A stretch of 39,500 bases of DNA from Planctomycetota bacterium (GCA_024275365.1 JAJRZG010000250.1:1-39500); one strand, 5' to 3'. Counted from the stretch's first letter, positions 24,042 through 32,868 are shown. Numbers and translations are program-made. The notes: a model not told the origin generated them from the letters alone.

Positions 24042-24323
24042 CTATTTCAGTGTTGAATCACTCAGGCCAGCGATCGAGCCGGACTTCTGACTTGCATCCT
24101 CGCGGGCGAGTTTGATCAGGAGCTGCTCGCCCCGTTCAGCTAGGGTGAGTGCCCGGCCGTCGCCGTTTGCGAGGTAGCCCTGCCGCACCAGCGCGATCTT
24201 GAGCGGCTGCCACCCGTCACCGAACCCAAGCCAGAGGGAGTCCTCGAACCGCTTTGCATCGCCAGTATTGAGGGCTGCCAGTGCGCGGGCGAGCCATCCT
24301 TGCTGTTCACTATCGAGCCTCAT
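24042..24323 (-). CDS. Small protein of unknown function (93 residues)
   Basis: I do not recognise the family. The protein is soluble-looking and mostly helical. The segment PLKIALVRQGYLANGDGRAL followed by TLAERGEQLL has the look of a winged-helix end (helix, short wing, then a 'LTxRG' strand-turn), which would hint at nucleic-acid binding, but this is weak. I chose ATG 24323 because GAGGAGAA lies at a good distance upstream. The frame continues to 24392 without support. It lies upstream of mnmG on the same strand, 65 bp apart, and could be cotranscribed. It ends in TAG. Confidence 0.65.
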   Translation of the reverse strand: MRLDSEQQGWLARALAALNTGDAKRFEDSLWLGFGDGWQPLKIALVRQGYLANGDGRALTLAERGEQLLIKLAREDASQKSGSIAGLSDSTLK

Positions 24324-24626
24324 GGGACGCTTCTCCTCGATCCCGCATACATCTCTATACGGACAACGCCGCAGAAGGATGCGACACTGCACTCTGACAC
24401 AGAAATAGTGGTCCAGCCACGAAAGTGTTGCCCCAGAACGGGGATCGCACTATACGGACGAACCGGGTTTGCAGTTCCCGGACGGTACGCGAAAGGTTCC
24501 GCACTTCCCCCGCCCATCGATGCGTTTGGTCACCCCTCCGCAGGGTGGAGTGGATCGGGCGGGCGAGACGCCCGTCCACGAATAGCCGAAGCGGGCGGGA
24601 CGCCCACCCCACCGGGAGACACTATG

Positions 24627-26102
24627 CTAATGGGCGTTGCGGTGGGCAAACCCACGGAAGATCGTCAGCCAGAGAATCTTCAGGTCAAACCCCAGCGACC
24701 AGTGGCGGATGTAGTGCAGGTCGTAGCGCAGTCGTCGTCGGAGGGAGGTGTCGCCCCGCAAGCCGTTGACTTGGGCCCAGCCGGTCATGCCCGCCTTGAC
24801 ATGCTGGCGGAGCATGTAGCCTCGCCAGTCTTCTCTGAACCTGGGGATCAGTTCAGGGCGTTCGGGTCGTGGCCCGACGAGCGACATCTGCCCTTTGAGC
24901 ACATTGAGCAGTTGTGGCAGTTCATCGAGGCTGGTCTGCCTCAGGAACCGCCCGAAGCGTGTGACGCGAGGATCATCGCGGGAGGTCCATGTCGCGTCGC
25001 CGGGAGCTTGTTCGTCCTCGATACAGCGCATCGTGCGGAACTTATAAATCTTGAAGGTCTCACCAGCGATCGAGACGCGGCGTTGCTTGAAGATGATCGG
25101 CCCCGGGCCTGACAACCGCACACCGATGGCGCACACAATCATGATCGGCGAGAACACAAGTATCCCCGCCAGCGACCCGACCACATCGAGCCCTCTCTTG
25201 AGCACGCCGCCCAGCCCCTGGGTCGGGCACTCGCGGTAGCTCAGGATCGGCATGCCGTCAAGCTCGCTGACGGCCATGCTCTGGGCCTGATACTTGGGCA
25301 AGACATCGGGAATCACCCGCACCTCGACGGTGAACCGTTCGAGGCGACGGAGGAGCCCCGGCAGGCGGTTGGCCCGCGAGCTGGGCATCGCCAGATAGAC
25401 CGCATCGACCGGGTGCCTTTCGAGCGTGCGTTCGAGATCGGCAAGCCCGCCATGGATCGGTCGGCCAAGACAACTCGGCCGCTCGCTCTGTTCGGCAGCG
25501 GAGATAAAGTAGGCGACGCTCAGCCCGGTCCAACTGTTCCGCTCGATCGTTCGGCAGGCGACCTGCCCGAGCCGACCGATGCCGACGACCGCGACATGGC
25601 GGAGGTTGTGCCCGCGTTTGCGAAGCTGACGGAGCGTCCAGCGGAAGAGAGTCCGGTGGGTGCAAAGCAACAAAGGCAGCGCAACTGCAAGGGCAAGCAA
25701 CTGCACACGCCCCGCGTCAGGTGTCGTGCCCACGATGCCATCATCGAGCACCGTCGTCTGTGCTGCGTCGATGATCTTGACCCGCAAGAGCCAGAGCAGG
25801 ACGATCATCGTGGGAATGGCAACGATCGTCGCACGGAGGATCGCGCCGTATTCGCTCCAGAGCGATTTGTCCCGCCTCGGCTTGTATAGGCTACAGAACC
25901 ACATCGCCCCGATGGTGATGGGGATCGCATAGAGACTGAGCGAGCCGCGGACCGAAGCCTCCCAATCGCCGGGCAGACTCGGTAACGGCTGCCCGAGCGT
26001 CGAGAGGCGGAAGAGCCACGCGATATAACACGCCGCGGTGATGACGAGCACATCAACAAGGACGAGGAATGACTAAAAGAGTTGGTGTTGCTGCTTGAGC
26101 AT
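24627..26102 (-). CDS. Undecaprenyl-phosphate sugar phosphotransferase (exopolysaccharide initiation), in-frame TAG at codon 10
   Basis: The family (WcaJ/WbaP-like) transfers a sugar 1-phosphate to undecaprenyl phosphate to start exopolysaccharide or O-antigen synthesis. Four or five N-terminal membrane spans are followed by a Rossmann-like CoA-binding_3 domain ([14 protein letters not shown]) and a further membrane segment near [13 protein letters not shown]. The catalytic domain follows, with [27 protein letters not shown] and [12 protein letters not shown]. The best start is ATG 26102, with GGAG seven bases upstream, encoding MLKQQHQLF. Codon 10 is then TAG (26073-26075), after which the frame continues as [15 protein letters not shown], the expected first span. 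Otherwise translation would begin at GTG 26051, without a clear ribosome-binding site. The substrate sugar is unknown. Confidence 0.88.
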
Positions 26103-26278
26103 CCGGAGTCTCCATTCCGGCGGGGTGAGGTGGCCATCCGTGGCCTAGTGTAGTTTCAGGGCTGGCGCAGTGTTTGTCAACACGCCACCCCAAGAGCCTA
26201 GGCCGGGCGGGGCTCCCGCTGTGTCTCAATGTGATCGGCACTTGCCCGGGCGATCGGCTGAGCCGCATCTGGTTCGAG

Positions 26279-27262
26279 TCAGTCGGTGTGGTCATCCGCG
26301 GTGCCGGGTGTCGCTGGCCACGGGGGTCCCGATCTCAGATCGGGGGTGTGGCGGGCGATTGCTTCGAGCGTCTTGCGCTCAGCCTCAGAGCGTGTACCAG
26401 CTTCCGGCGGCACAATCTTGACCACGGCGTAGAGATCACCGGCCCTGCCTGTCCGGTCACTGAGCCCCTTGCCTTTGACCCGAAGCTTTCGGCCGCTGGG
26501 TGAGCCAGGCTGGACGACCAACTCGACCGACCCATCGAGTGTCGGCACGCCCACAGTCGCTCCAAGAGTTGCCTCGGCGAGCGTCAGCGGCAGGTCGAGG
26601 TAGAGGTCGAGCCCTCTGCCAAACTCCTCACCATCGCCGCGACGAAAGACCGGGTGCCCACCCACCTTGACCCGCAGCAGCACGACCCGCCCCTCGACAC
26701 CCTTGACGCGGAGCTTGGTCCCGGGCTCAACCGCGGGAGGCACTTGCACCTCCAGTGAAGTCTCGCGCCCGGCAACCGTCAGGCGGACGCGCTCTTTCCC
26801 ACCCTTGGCGGCTGTCATAAAAGAGATGGACAACTCGACCTCGACCGGCGGTGCAGCCCTTGGCCGCCTTGGAGCCCCAGGGCCTCTTGGCTGTTGACCG
26901 GACCGAAACCCACCCGGGTTCGTCTGCCGCCCGCGCCCTCCACCCTGGCCACCACTGCCGAAGAAGGTATCAAACATCGAGCCGAGATCATCAAGATCAA
27001 CATTGAACCCGCCCTGACCGCCAGACCACTCGCCTGTAACAGCCGGACCAGAGTGCCCATGCTGGTCGTAGAGCTTGCGTTTCTTGGCATCAGAGAGGAT
27101 GCCATACGCCTCCTGGACCTCGGCGAACCGCTTCTCGGCATCGGGGGCTTTGCTGACATCAGGGTGATATTGGCGGGCCAGTTTCCGGTAGGCCGCCTTG
27201 ATCTCCTCAGCGGTTGCCGTGCGGGAGACACCCAAGATGTCGTAATAGTCACGCTTTGGCAT
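26279..27262 (-). CDS. CbpA-like J-domain protein (DnaJ type II)
   Basis: This co-chaperone stimulates DnaK ATPase through its J domain (residues 4-70, with HPD at 33-35). A Gly/Phe-rich stretch follows ([30 protein letters not shown]). Then come two C-terminal beta-sandwich substrate-binding domains ([31 protein letters not shown]). No CxxCxGxG zinc fingers are present, so it is a CbpA-type (327 residues) and not a true DnaJ. I chose ATG 27262 ([12 protein letters not shown]). The open frame upstream to 27427 is non-coding in character. No DnaK or GrpE gene adjoins. The end differs from CbpA by a short polar tail. Confidence 0.9.
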   Translation of the reverse strand: MPKRDYYDILGVSRTATAEEIKAAYRKLARQYHPDVSKAPDAEKRFAEVQEAYGILSDAKKRKLYDQHGHSGPAVTGEWSGGQGGFNVDLDDLGSMFDTFFGSGGQGGGRGRQTNPGGFRSGQQPRGPGAPRRPRAAPPVEVELSISFMTAAKGGKERVRLTVAGRETSLEVQVPPAVEPGTKLRVKGVEGRVVLLRVKVGGHPVFRRGDGEEFGRGLDLYLDLPLTLAEATLGATVGVPTLDGSVELVVQPGSPSGRKLRVKGKGLSDRTGRAGDLYAVVKIVPPEAGTRSEAERKTLEAIARHTPDLRSGPPWPATPGTADDHTD

Positions 27263-27492
27263 TGGCAAAGACTCTAGCGCTGGGTGCAAGGATTCGTAAG
27301 AGACGAATGGCAAGAAGAGGTGTGCGTATTGACGAGCCGTATGTACGAGCACAGGTTTGGAGTATGTCAGAGACGACCAGCCATCCTTTATCCCGAGCTT
27401 GCGCTCGAGGCCCGTAAAAACACGCACGAGTATTGTGCAAACGGAATAACTCCATGATTGGATGCCGAGCGTAGGCGACTGCTCTATCCAAG

Positions 27493-27521
27493 AAAAACCG
27501 CCCGTCGAGCTGACGGACGGC
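27493..27521 (-). terminator. Intrinsic terminator after the CpeT/FKBP gene
   Basis: On the minus strand, GCCGTCCGTC and GACGGGCGGT form a stem with one G-T pair and an AGCTC loop, followed by five T. It lies 24 bp beyond the TAA stop. The remaining 230 bp to the J-protein start hold no gene that I can support. Confidence 0.85.
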
Positions 27522-27544
27522 TGATACTCGGAGTATTTCGACCT

Positions 27545-28684
27545 TTATTCACTTGCGGGCTTGGTCACCGGCCTGGTCACTGGAGCAAGGAGCCCCGCCT
27601 GAACCGAGACACACTCAGCCTCGAAGATAAGCGTTGAGTTGGCGGGGATCGCACCGCGAGCAGCCGTCTTGTTGCCATAGCCAAGCTCTGGAGGCACGAT
27701 GAACTTCCGCCAATCACCCTGACTCATGCCCGCTGTCCCGATCGACCACCCCGGGATGAGGCTGCCGGGAACTGTGTAGCTCAGGGGTTTCCCGCCCTGC
27801 CTACGGGAAGAATCAAAGAGTCGTCCATTGGTCAGCCAACCGGAATACTGGAACGCCACCTTGTCTCTGTCAGACATAGGCTCGCTCTCGGCATTTTCCC
27901 GGAGCGTGATGATCTGCACGCCATTCTCGAGCCGGGTGACGGTGATGGGGGAATCAATGCGCTCAAACGAGTATTGATCGCCTGTGCTGTCCCCCCAGAC
28001 AATCGAGCCGTCTGCTGCATACCCGCGATCGGCGGTTTCAATGCGTCCGTCTGCGATCTTCATTTCTGAAGTCATCTCGACCGCGCCGCCGACTGCTGTG
28101 GGATAGGGGTTGGGAGTCTGGCCGACCCAGGTATCACCAACCTTTGTAAACTCAAGATCAAGCGTTGCGATCATCGCTTTTTGAGGGATATCTGGGATGA
28201 ACTCGGGGGCTGCCCAGAGCCCGATGAGCAGTTTGTTGACCGATGCGCCGGGTGCCCTGACCTCGAGCGTGCGGAGACGGATCTCGCCCTGCCTGCGGTA
28301 GAGTTGCAGGAACGCTGAGCGGTAGGGGTTCTCGATCGAATCACTGCGAGCAGTCTCGATATAGAGAGTATTGGGCAGCTCCGTCAGATTGGCAGGCGCG
28401 ATCGACATGACAACAAGGGAAGTCTGCGTCGGGTCATCGGCCTGCGCGACGGGGCTTGTTGTCTGCCAGGAGCCGATCATCATCTCGGCGATGGCAGCAA
28501 AGTCCGGCTCACTCCACACCATGGGGCCGCGCTCGGGTGCCGGTGGGGGTGCGGGTGCAGTGATCGGCTGGGCTGGCACAACCTCATTGCCGTGGTTGTG
28601 GCCGGTGTGGTCCTGGCCCATCACCATGGCGGGGAGGCCAAGAAGCAACGCACTGGTCAGAGCAAGTGTTGGTCTGTTTTTCAT
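27545..28684 (-). CDS. Secreted CpeT-like / FKBP-type peptidyl-prolyl isomerase fusion
   Basis: The C-terminal domain (about residues 272-362) is an FKBP peptidyl-prolyl isomerase: VAFQYSGWLTNGRLFDSS, PGWSIGTAGMSQGDWRKF and IPPELGYGNK-like VPPELGYGNK. It speeds cis-trans prolyl isomerisation. The N-terminus has a signal peptide (residues 1-23) and a His-rich stretch (DHTGHNHG). Residues about 65-235 resemble the CpcT/CpeT bilin-lyase fold (GSWQTTSP; YIETARS; NPYRSAFLQLYR). CpeT proteins attach chromophores in cyanobacteria, and this organism shows no sign of phycobilins, so the role is unknown. ATG 28684 is supported by GAGGA and the signal peptide. The TAA stop precedes an intrinsic terminator. 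It lies 96 bp downstream of mdh. Confidence 0.82.
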   Translation of the reverse strand: MKNRPTLALTSALLLGLPAMVMGQDHTGHNHGNEVVPAQPITAPAPPPAPERGPMVWSEPDFAAIAEMMIGSWQTTSPVAQADDPTQTSLVVMSIAPANLTELPNTLYIETARSDSIENPYRSAFLQLYRRQGEIRLRTLEVRAPGASVNKLLIGLWAAPEFIPDIPQKAMIATLDLEFTKVGDTWVGQTPNPYPTAVGGAVEMTSEMKIADGRIETADRGYAADGSIVWGDSTGDQYSFERIDSPITVTRLENGVQIITLRENAESEPMSDRDKVAFQYSGWLTNGRLFDSSRRQGGKPLSYTVPGSLIPGWSIGTAGMSQGDWRKFIVPPELGYGNKTAARGAIPANSTLIFEAECVSVQAGLLAPVTRPVTKPASE

Positions 28685-28780
28685 CGGAGTTCCTCGTGTT
28701 CTTTCTGTGTGGTCGTCTTGGGATTCTGCCCCCGTTTGGCATCTGACGCCCTCGCGAGGTGTTGAGTTCCAGCATATGGG

Positions 28781-29731
28781 TCAGGCAAGTTCGGGAAACA
28801 TCTTTTTGACGACCGCGACGAGGTCCTTGACATGCGAGGCAGACTCGTTAAACAAGGCCTGCTCGTCATCGGTGAGGACAAACTCGATTACCTTCTCCAT
28901 GCCCCCGGTGCCGAGCACCGCAGGCACGCCTACGAAGTACCCTCCCACGCCGAACTCCTTGTCACAGAAGGCGGCGGTGGGGATGATGCGTTTTTTATCC
29001 TTGATAATGGCTTCTGCCATCTGGACAGAGCCGCTGGCGGGGGCGTAGAAGGCGCTTGTGCCCATGAGCTTGACGATTTCGCCGCCTCCGGCCTTGGCTC
29101 GATCGACGCAGGCGGTGACTGTTTCCATCGGCAACAGATCGGTGATCGGGACGCCATGCACACTCGTCAGGCGGGGCAGGGGGACCATGTCGTCGCCGTG
29201 CCCACCGAGGAGGAGGGCGGAAATGTCCTCAATCGAACAGCCGATCTCCATCGCCAGGAAGGCGCGGTAGCGGGCAACATCGAGCGCACCAGCCTGGCCC
29301 ATCACGCGGTTGGTCGGGAACCCCGTCACCTTCCAGGCGGTGTAGACCATTGCATCAAGCGGGTTGCTCACGACGATAATCGTGGAATCCGGCGCAAACT
29401 CGGCGATTTTTTCAGAGACAGAACGCACGATCTTGACATTGGTCTGGATGAGGTCATCGCGGCTCATGCCCGGCTTGCGGGGCAGGCCCGCGGTCAGGAT
29501 GATGACCTCAGAGCCCGCGATGTCCTTGTAGTCACTGGTGCCGACGATGTTGGCATCGAACCGTTCGAGTGGGCCACAGCAGGCCAAGTCGAGTGCCTTG
29601 CCCTGTGCAACACCGACCTTGTCGGGGATATCAAGCAGGACAATGTCACCGAGTTCTTTGGTTGCTGCCCAGTGGGCACAGGTCGCACCGACATTCCCGG
29701 CACCGATAATCGAGATTTTCGACCGCTGCAT
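28781..29731 (-). CDS. mdh: Malate dehydrogenase
   Basis: The enzyme interconverts malate and oxaloacetate with NAD in the TCA cycle. Of the LDH-like MDH type, it has the dinucleotide motif GAGNVGA (10-16), Asp34 at the end of the second strand (NAD preference), the mobile loop with Arg85 and Arg91 (RKPGMSR), Asn123 in SNPLD and the catalytic His178 in GGHGD. The Arg in the loop (not Gln) favours malate over lactate. The length of 316 is normal. ATG 29731 is preceded by GGAG about 12 bases upstream. It may share a transcript with the CpeT/FKBP gene downstream. Confidence 0.95.
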   Translation of the reverse strand: MQRSKISIIGAGNVGATCAHWAATKELGDIVLLDIPDKVGVAQGKALDLACCGPLERFDANIVGTSDYKDIAGSEVIILTAGLPRKPGMSRDDLIQTNVKIVRSVSEKIAEFAPDSTIIVVSNPLDAMVYTAWKVTGFPTNRVMGQAGALDVARYRAFLAMEIGCSIEDISALLLGGHGDDMVPLPRLTSVHGVPITDLLPMETVTACVDRAKAGGGEIVKLMGTSAFYAPASGSVQMAEAIIKDKKRIIPTAAFCDKEFGVGGYFVGVPAVLGTGGMEKVIEFVLTDDEQALFNESASHVKDLVAVVKKMFPELA

Positions 29732-29970
29732 GTGTTTAGTCTCCGTTAGGCGTTGTCGAATGAACCGGCAGTGAGCCGGGAGTTCCAGATTATAGGCCTC
29801 AACAGTCGCTATTCAGACATCTGGAGTTCGAGATCATCAGGCCATAAATGGTTGTAAATATTTGCGAATAATCGAAGTGGATGAGCACGCGATCGCGTCC
29901 TGGTTGTAGAATGGGCGTATCCCTGCAAGGGTTGGTATTCACAGTGTTCAGGAACACAGGAGGGTTTGAG

Positions 29971-30759
29971 ATGAGAAGTCACACAGTATTGCTTGGGGTC
30001 TTGATCGGGTGCGCGACAGCGGCCACCGCTGAACCCGTCTTTTTGGCATTCACAAACAACACGATGCACCGCTTCACACTCAATGTACAGATCGAGTCCA
30101 TCCAGATGAGCGACTCGATGATGAGCCTTGCTCGTCGCGGGGATGGGGCACTCGTCGGCCACAGCCCCCGCGGCACGGGAGAGCAGATGTGGCAATCGTA
30201 TGAGCTGCTCGACCCGCTCGGGGCACCGTCGCTCTCCCTCCTGAGCGATCAGATCGGTGGGCCACGGGGCACGCTGAGCTTTGTCGGCTCGCAAGGATTC
30301 GCCATCGGGAATGTCGATGAACTGATGACCGTCGATTCCAATACACTTGAGCAGACCGGGACGGTTGGGAACATGGGGTTGCCGATCAATTCCAACGGCT
30401 CTGGATACGACGCGGTCAACGATGTCCTTTACATCATCAACGGCACTGATGACGCACTCTATCGTGTCGATTACAACAACGCCACACCAACGCTTGTGGG
30501 TCAGCTCGGCAATAACTACCTGTTCGGTGGGGCCGAATACTATGACGGCACGCTGTATGCACTGCTCCAGGACACTGGACTCGAGCAGTTCGTGCTTGGT
30601 TCAGTCGATACAACAACGGGGCAGTTTACTGCTTTGCAGGTCGTTGCCGCCTATGACCCCAACGAGAACACCTTTGCAAGCCTTGCTGTTATCCCCTCGC
30701 CCTCGGTGATCGCGGTGCTCGGTATGGGTGGGTTGCTTGCATCCCGCAGACGGCGATAA
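29971..30759 (+). CDS. Secreted protein with PEP-CTERM-like sorting tail (beta-propeller-like)
   Basis: This 262-residue protein has a signal peptide (MRSHTVLLGVLIGCATAATAE) and a C-terminal sorting tail: PSPS, a hydrophobic stretch (VIAVLGMGGLLA) and SRRRR. In PEP-CTERM systems, such tails are thought to be processed by an exosortase. The middle has repeated Gly/Asn-rich strands with 'LYxI' and 'LYxL' patterns (DVLYIINGTDDALYRVD, TLYALLQDTG), like beta-propeller blades of the kind seen in surface proteins. ATG 29971 follows AGGAGGG. An intrinsic terminator follows the TAA stop. No exosortase gene is in the window. Confidence 0.85.
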   Translation: MRSHTVLLGVLIGCATAATAEPVFLAFTNNTMHRFTLNVQIESIQMSDSMMSLARRGDGALVGHSPRGTGEQMWQSYELLDPLGAPSLSLLSDQIGGPRGTLSFVGSQGFAIGNVDELMTVDSNTLEQTGTVGNMGLPINSNGSGYDAVNDVLYIINGTDDALYRVDYNNATPTLVGQLGNNYLFGGAEYYDGTLYALLQDTGLEQFVLGSVDTTTGQFTALQVVAAYDPNENTFASLAVIPSPSVIAVLGMGGLLASRRRR

Positions 30760-30794
30760 CCCGATACCACTGGTGAACTTCATACCATTTTGAC

Positions 30795-30825
30795 ACACCC
30801 GGTCCACGCGGCGCGGGTGTTTTTT
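30795..30825 (+). terminator. Intrinsic terminator after the first sorting-tail protein
   Basis: ACACCCG and CGGGTGT form a 7-bp stem around a GC-rich 12-nt loop, followed by a run of T. Confidence 0.8.
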
Positions 30826-30868
30826 CATGCGGTGTGCCTGTCTGCATACTATCTATCGGAGCACGCCT

Positions 30869-30899
30869 AAAAAAACACCAGGCCGCAGATGCTGCGGCC
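30869..30899 (-). terminator. Intrinsic terminator after the second sorting-tail protein
   Basis: On the minus strand, GGCCGCAG-CAT-CTGCGGCC is a perfect 8-bp stem. TGGTG and seven T follow, about 32 bp after the TAG stop. It lies back to back with the plus-strand terminator. Confidence 0.9.
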
Positions 30900-30930
30900 C
30901 GGCGGGGAGGAACAGGATTTTCGTGCTTCT

Positions 30931-31665
30931 CTAGCGGCGACGACGCACCATGAGAAGCCCGCCGAGAGAAATCAATGCCAGGGAAGATGGTGCCGGAATG
31001 ACAACAAAGACACTCGTCCCACTGGCCTGATCGTTTGCTGAGAGCTCGAAGCTCCATTCAACCGACATATCGGAAACATCACCCATGGCGGCAAAGGCAC
31101 CACCATCAGGGTACTCATCTGTTGTAGAGATTGTCCCGAAAGCATCGCCCGTAGTGAATGGCCCTGTAAGCAGGTTGGCAAATGTGCTCCCGCTGTTGAA
31201 ATCGGCGCGGAACATGGTCCCACCAGCCTGAAGCCCTGTGATAGAAGCTGTGTCGCCGTTGCTTTCGGTCAGGGTCATGCCTCCCGAGGTACGGCCCTGG
31301 GCGTTGAATATGGTGTCAAAGGTCAGGGTTGTAGATGTGATCGTGAATGTGGTATCAAAGTCTTCGGCAAACACCGCAAACCCAAGCCCGATGACTGGGG
31401 CCATTTCAAAGAATGCCGAGCCCTGCGTCATCGTGACGATCAGGTCGCCGGAATCGGTATATATCTCGATAGGCTCAAACGCCATCCAGAACCAACGATC
31501 ACCGTCCCAGGCACCATCGGCCTGATTGACAATAAACGAACCACTGCCCATGGCATTCGATGCCTCGTACACAAGTACGGGATCACCGATATCACCCCAT
31601 GCTGATGAAGCACCTGCAAGGGCGATCGCACCGACAGTCAACGCGATCTCTCTTGTGCGTTGCAT
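30931..31665 (-). CDS. Secreted protein with PEP-CTERM-like sorting tail (paralogue 1)
   Basis: This 244-residue protein begins with a signal peptide (MQRTREIALTVGAIALAGAS, then SAWGD) and ends with PAPSSLALISLGGLLMVRRRR in which 'PAP', a hydrophobic stretch and RRRR are the tail. The mature part is beta-rich, low in charge and full of Thr, Ser, Gly and Asp. It shares motifs with the next gene: SGSFIV/SGSFVAL, NxQ..T.F..TS, DEYP-GG-FA and a closing W(S/T)FxLSAxDxASGTSxFVV. I chose ATG 31665 because AGGAG lies nine bases upstream. A 9-bp hairpin (31689-31712) stands just before. The surface role is inferred only from the tail. Confidence 0.85.
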   Translation of the reverse strand: MQRTREIALTVGAIALAGASSAWGDIGDPVLVYEASNAMGSGSFIVNQADGAWDGDRWFWMAFEPIEIYTDSGDLIVTMTQGSAFFEMAPVIGLGFAVFAEDFDTTFTITSTTLTFDTIFNAQGRTSGGMTLTESNGDTASITGLQAGGTMFRADFNSGSTFANLLTGPFTTGDAFGTISTTDEYPDGGAFAAMGDVSDMSVEWSFELSANDQASGTSVFVVIPAPSSLALISLGGLLMVRRRR

Positions 31666-31688
31666 GCGGAAACTCCTCTCACTGTGTA

Positions 31689-31712
31689 CCCGCACTCCTT
31701 GAAGAGTGCGGG
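31689..31712 (-). promoter_or_regulatory. Hairpin in the leader of sorting-tail paralogue 1
   Basis: CCCGCACTC and GAGTGCGGG form a perfect 9-bp stem with a 6-nt loop, 23 bp upstream of the start. No T-tract follows on either strand. It may be an mRNA processing or stability element between the two paralogues, or a weak terminator of the upstream one. Confidence 0.4.
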
Positions 31713-31770
31713 CAGTTGTGTTCTTGCGAGCGCATCGGCAACACGAGATTGTCGACACGGTACACACTAC

Positions 31771-32517
31771 TCAGCGGCGGCGGCGGAGAACCACGAGCCC
31801 TGCCATTCCAAGCAACCCAAAACCTGCGGGGGTGGGCACAACCACAAAGGTGCTTGTGCCGCTGGCGACATCGAATGCCGAGAGTGTGAAGGTCCATGCG
31901 GCACTCATGCTGACGATGGGCTCACCGATGTTGGCGAAGTTTCCGCCACCGGGGTACTCATCTGAACCAGAGCCAGACTGGAACGCGCCAGCCGTGACCG
32001 GGCTGCTCAGCAGGTCGGCAAAGGGTGTCCCGTTGGGATAGTCACCGTTGTACTGCGAGGCATACATGTAGCCGCCATCGGGTGAGAGTGTTGCACCGTC
32101 GCCATTGAGATCCGTGACAGTGACACCAGCCGAGGCCCGGCCGATCGGCGAGCTGATCTCGGGGAAGCTCAGGAGCCCAGAGGTCACCGAGAAGATGGTG
32201 TTCTGGTTGGAAGCCTGAACATTGAAGTTCATGCTGATGATCGGGTCGGCGATGACAATCAGCGAGGCATTGCTCAGTGTCGCAAGCATGAGCCCATTGT
32301 CGGAATAGATATCGACCGCCGCTTCGAGCGTCCAGTAAAAGTTGCCCTGATCGTCGAAGTAGCCGTCATCGATCAATGCAACAAACGACCCACTCTGGCC
32401 ATCCACAGTGGCATTGAGGGTAAACACATCGGTCGAGAGATCGGCGTGTGCCACCGAAACACCCAAACCGGCAACCAGCGCAATAGCGCACGCCTTGACT
32501 GCGTTCCTGTTCTTCAT
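31771..32517 (-). CDS. Secreted protein with PEP-CTERM-like sorting tail (paralogue 2)
   Basis: This 248-residue paralogue of the preceding gene has a signal peptide (MKNRNAVKACAIALVAGLGV, then SVAHA) and the tail PTPAGFGLLGMAGLVVLRRRR, quoted here as 'PTP', 'LLGMAGLVVL' and RRRR. The mature domain is beta-rich and acidic. The shared SGSF, DEYPGGGNFA and ASGTSTFVV motifs show tandem duplication with divergence. ATG 32517 follows GGAGGAG. A consensus-like promoter lies 111 bp upstream. The gene ends 106 bp before paralogue 1, so both may be read from this promoter. Confidence 0.86.
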   Translation of the reverse strand: MKNRNAVKACAIALVAGLGVSVAHADLSTDVFTLNATVDGQSGSFVALIDDGYFDDQGNFYWTLEAAVDIYSDNGLMLATLSNASLIVIADPIISMNFNVQASNQNTIFSVTSGLLSFPEISSPIGRASAGVTVTDLNGDGATLSPDGGYMYASQYNGDYPNGTPFADLLSSPVTAGAFQSGSGSDEYPGGGNFANIGEPIVSMSAAWTFTLSAFDVASGTSTFVVVPTPAGFGLLGMAGLVVLRRRR

Positions 32518-32627
32518 AATCGGTCTCCTCCGATGCGTCCCTACCTTTGTGGCAGCGTGCATCACAATCCGGTTGATGCCTCTCAACCCAGAAGATTCTC
32601 TAAGTGAAGGCCTTGTCTCTCGACGGG

Positions 32628-32656
32628 ATAATGACAGATCTCGGACCTTGTGTCAA
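32628..32656 (-). promoter_or_regulatory. Sigma-70 promoter for the paralogous pair of sorting-tail genes
   Basis: On the minus strand, a perfect TTGACA (32656-32651) and CATTAT (32633-32628) are 17 bp apart. This is the best promoter match in the window. The leader would be about 105 nt. Confidence 0.75.
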
Positions 32657-32770
32657 GATCAAATGCCCTGTTAGACGATTTTTTTGGCATTTTACTTACA
32701 ATTCTCAAACACCTGAATCCCGGTGTTTTCGCCTGAATTGGCCTGAGAGCTTGCAAACGCACCATTGCCC

Positions 32771-32799
32771 TTGTTATCACTCTCTGTTTTTGGTATCAT
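32771..32799 (+). promoter_or_regulatory. Sigma-70 promoter for the subtilase gene
   Basis: TTGTTA (32771-32776) and TATCAT (32794-32799) are separated by exactly 17 bp. Transcription would start near 32806, inside the 25-bp tandem duplication. The 351-bp interval 32518-32868 holds this promoter, the divergent one at 32628 and the duplication. Confidence 0.65.
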
Positions 32800-32802
32800 A
32801 AA

Positions 32803-32852
32803 GGCTGCTCGGAACCCCAAATTCGAGGGCTGCTCGGAACCCCAAATTCGAG
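32803..32852. repeat. Perfect 25-bp tandem duplication in the subtilase leader
   Basis: Two identical 25-bp units (each starting GGCTGCTCGGAACCCC and ending AAATTCGAG) lie head to tail between the -10 box and the ribosome-binding site. Identity without any change suggests a recent slippage event. Confidence 0.95.
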
Positions 32853-32868
32853 CGAGGAGAGACTTGCC

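Noticed and set aside
11270-26075. Genetic code change with TAG read as Glu
   Set aside because: TAG is the natural end of about twelve other genes in this window, with intergenic sequence or a terminator directly after several of them.
26255-26295. tRNA-like GGTTCGAGTC motif
   Set aside because: The five bases on either side do not pair as a T stem, and no acceptor or anticodon stem could be built.
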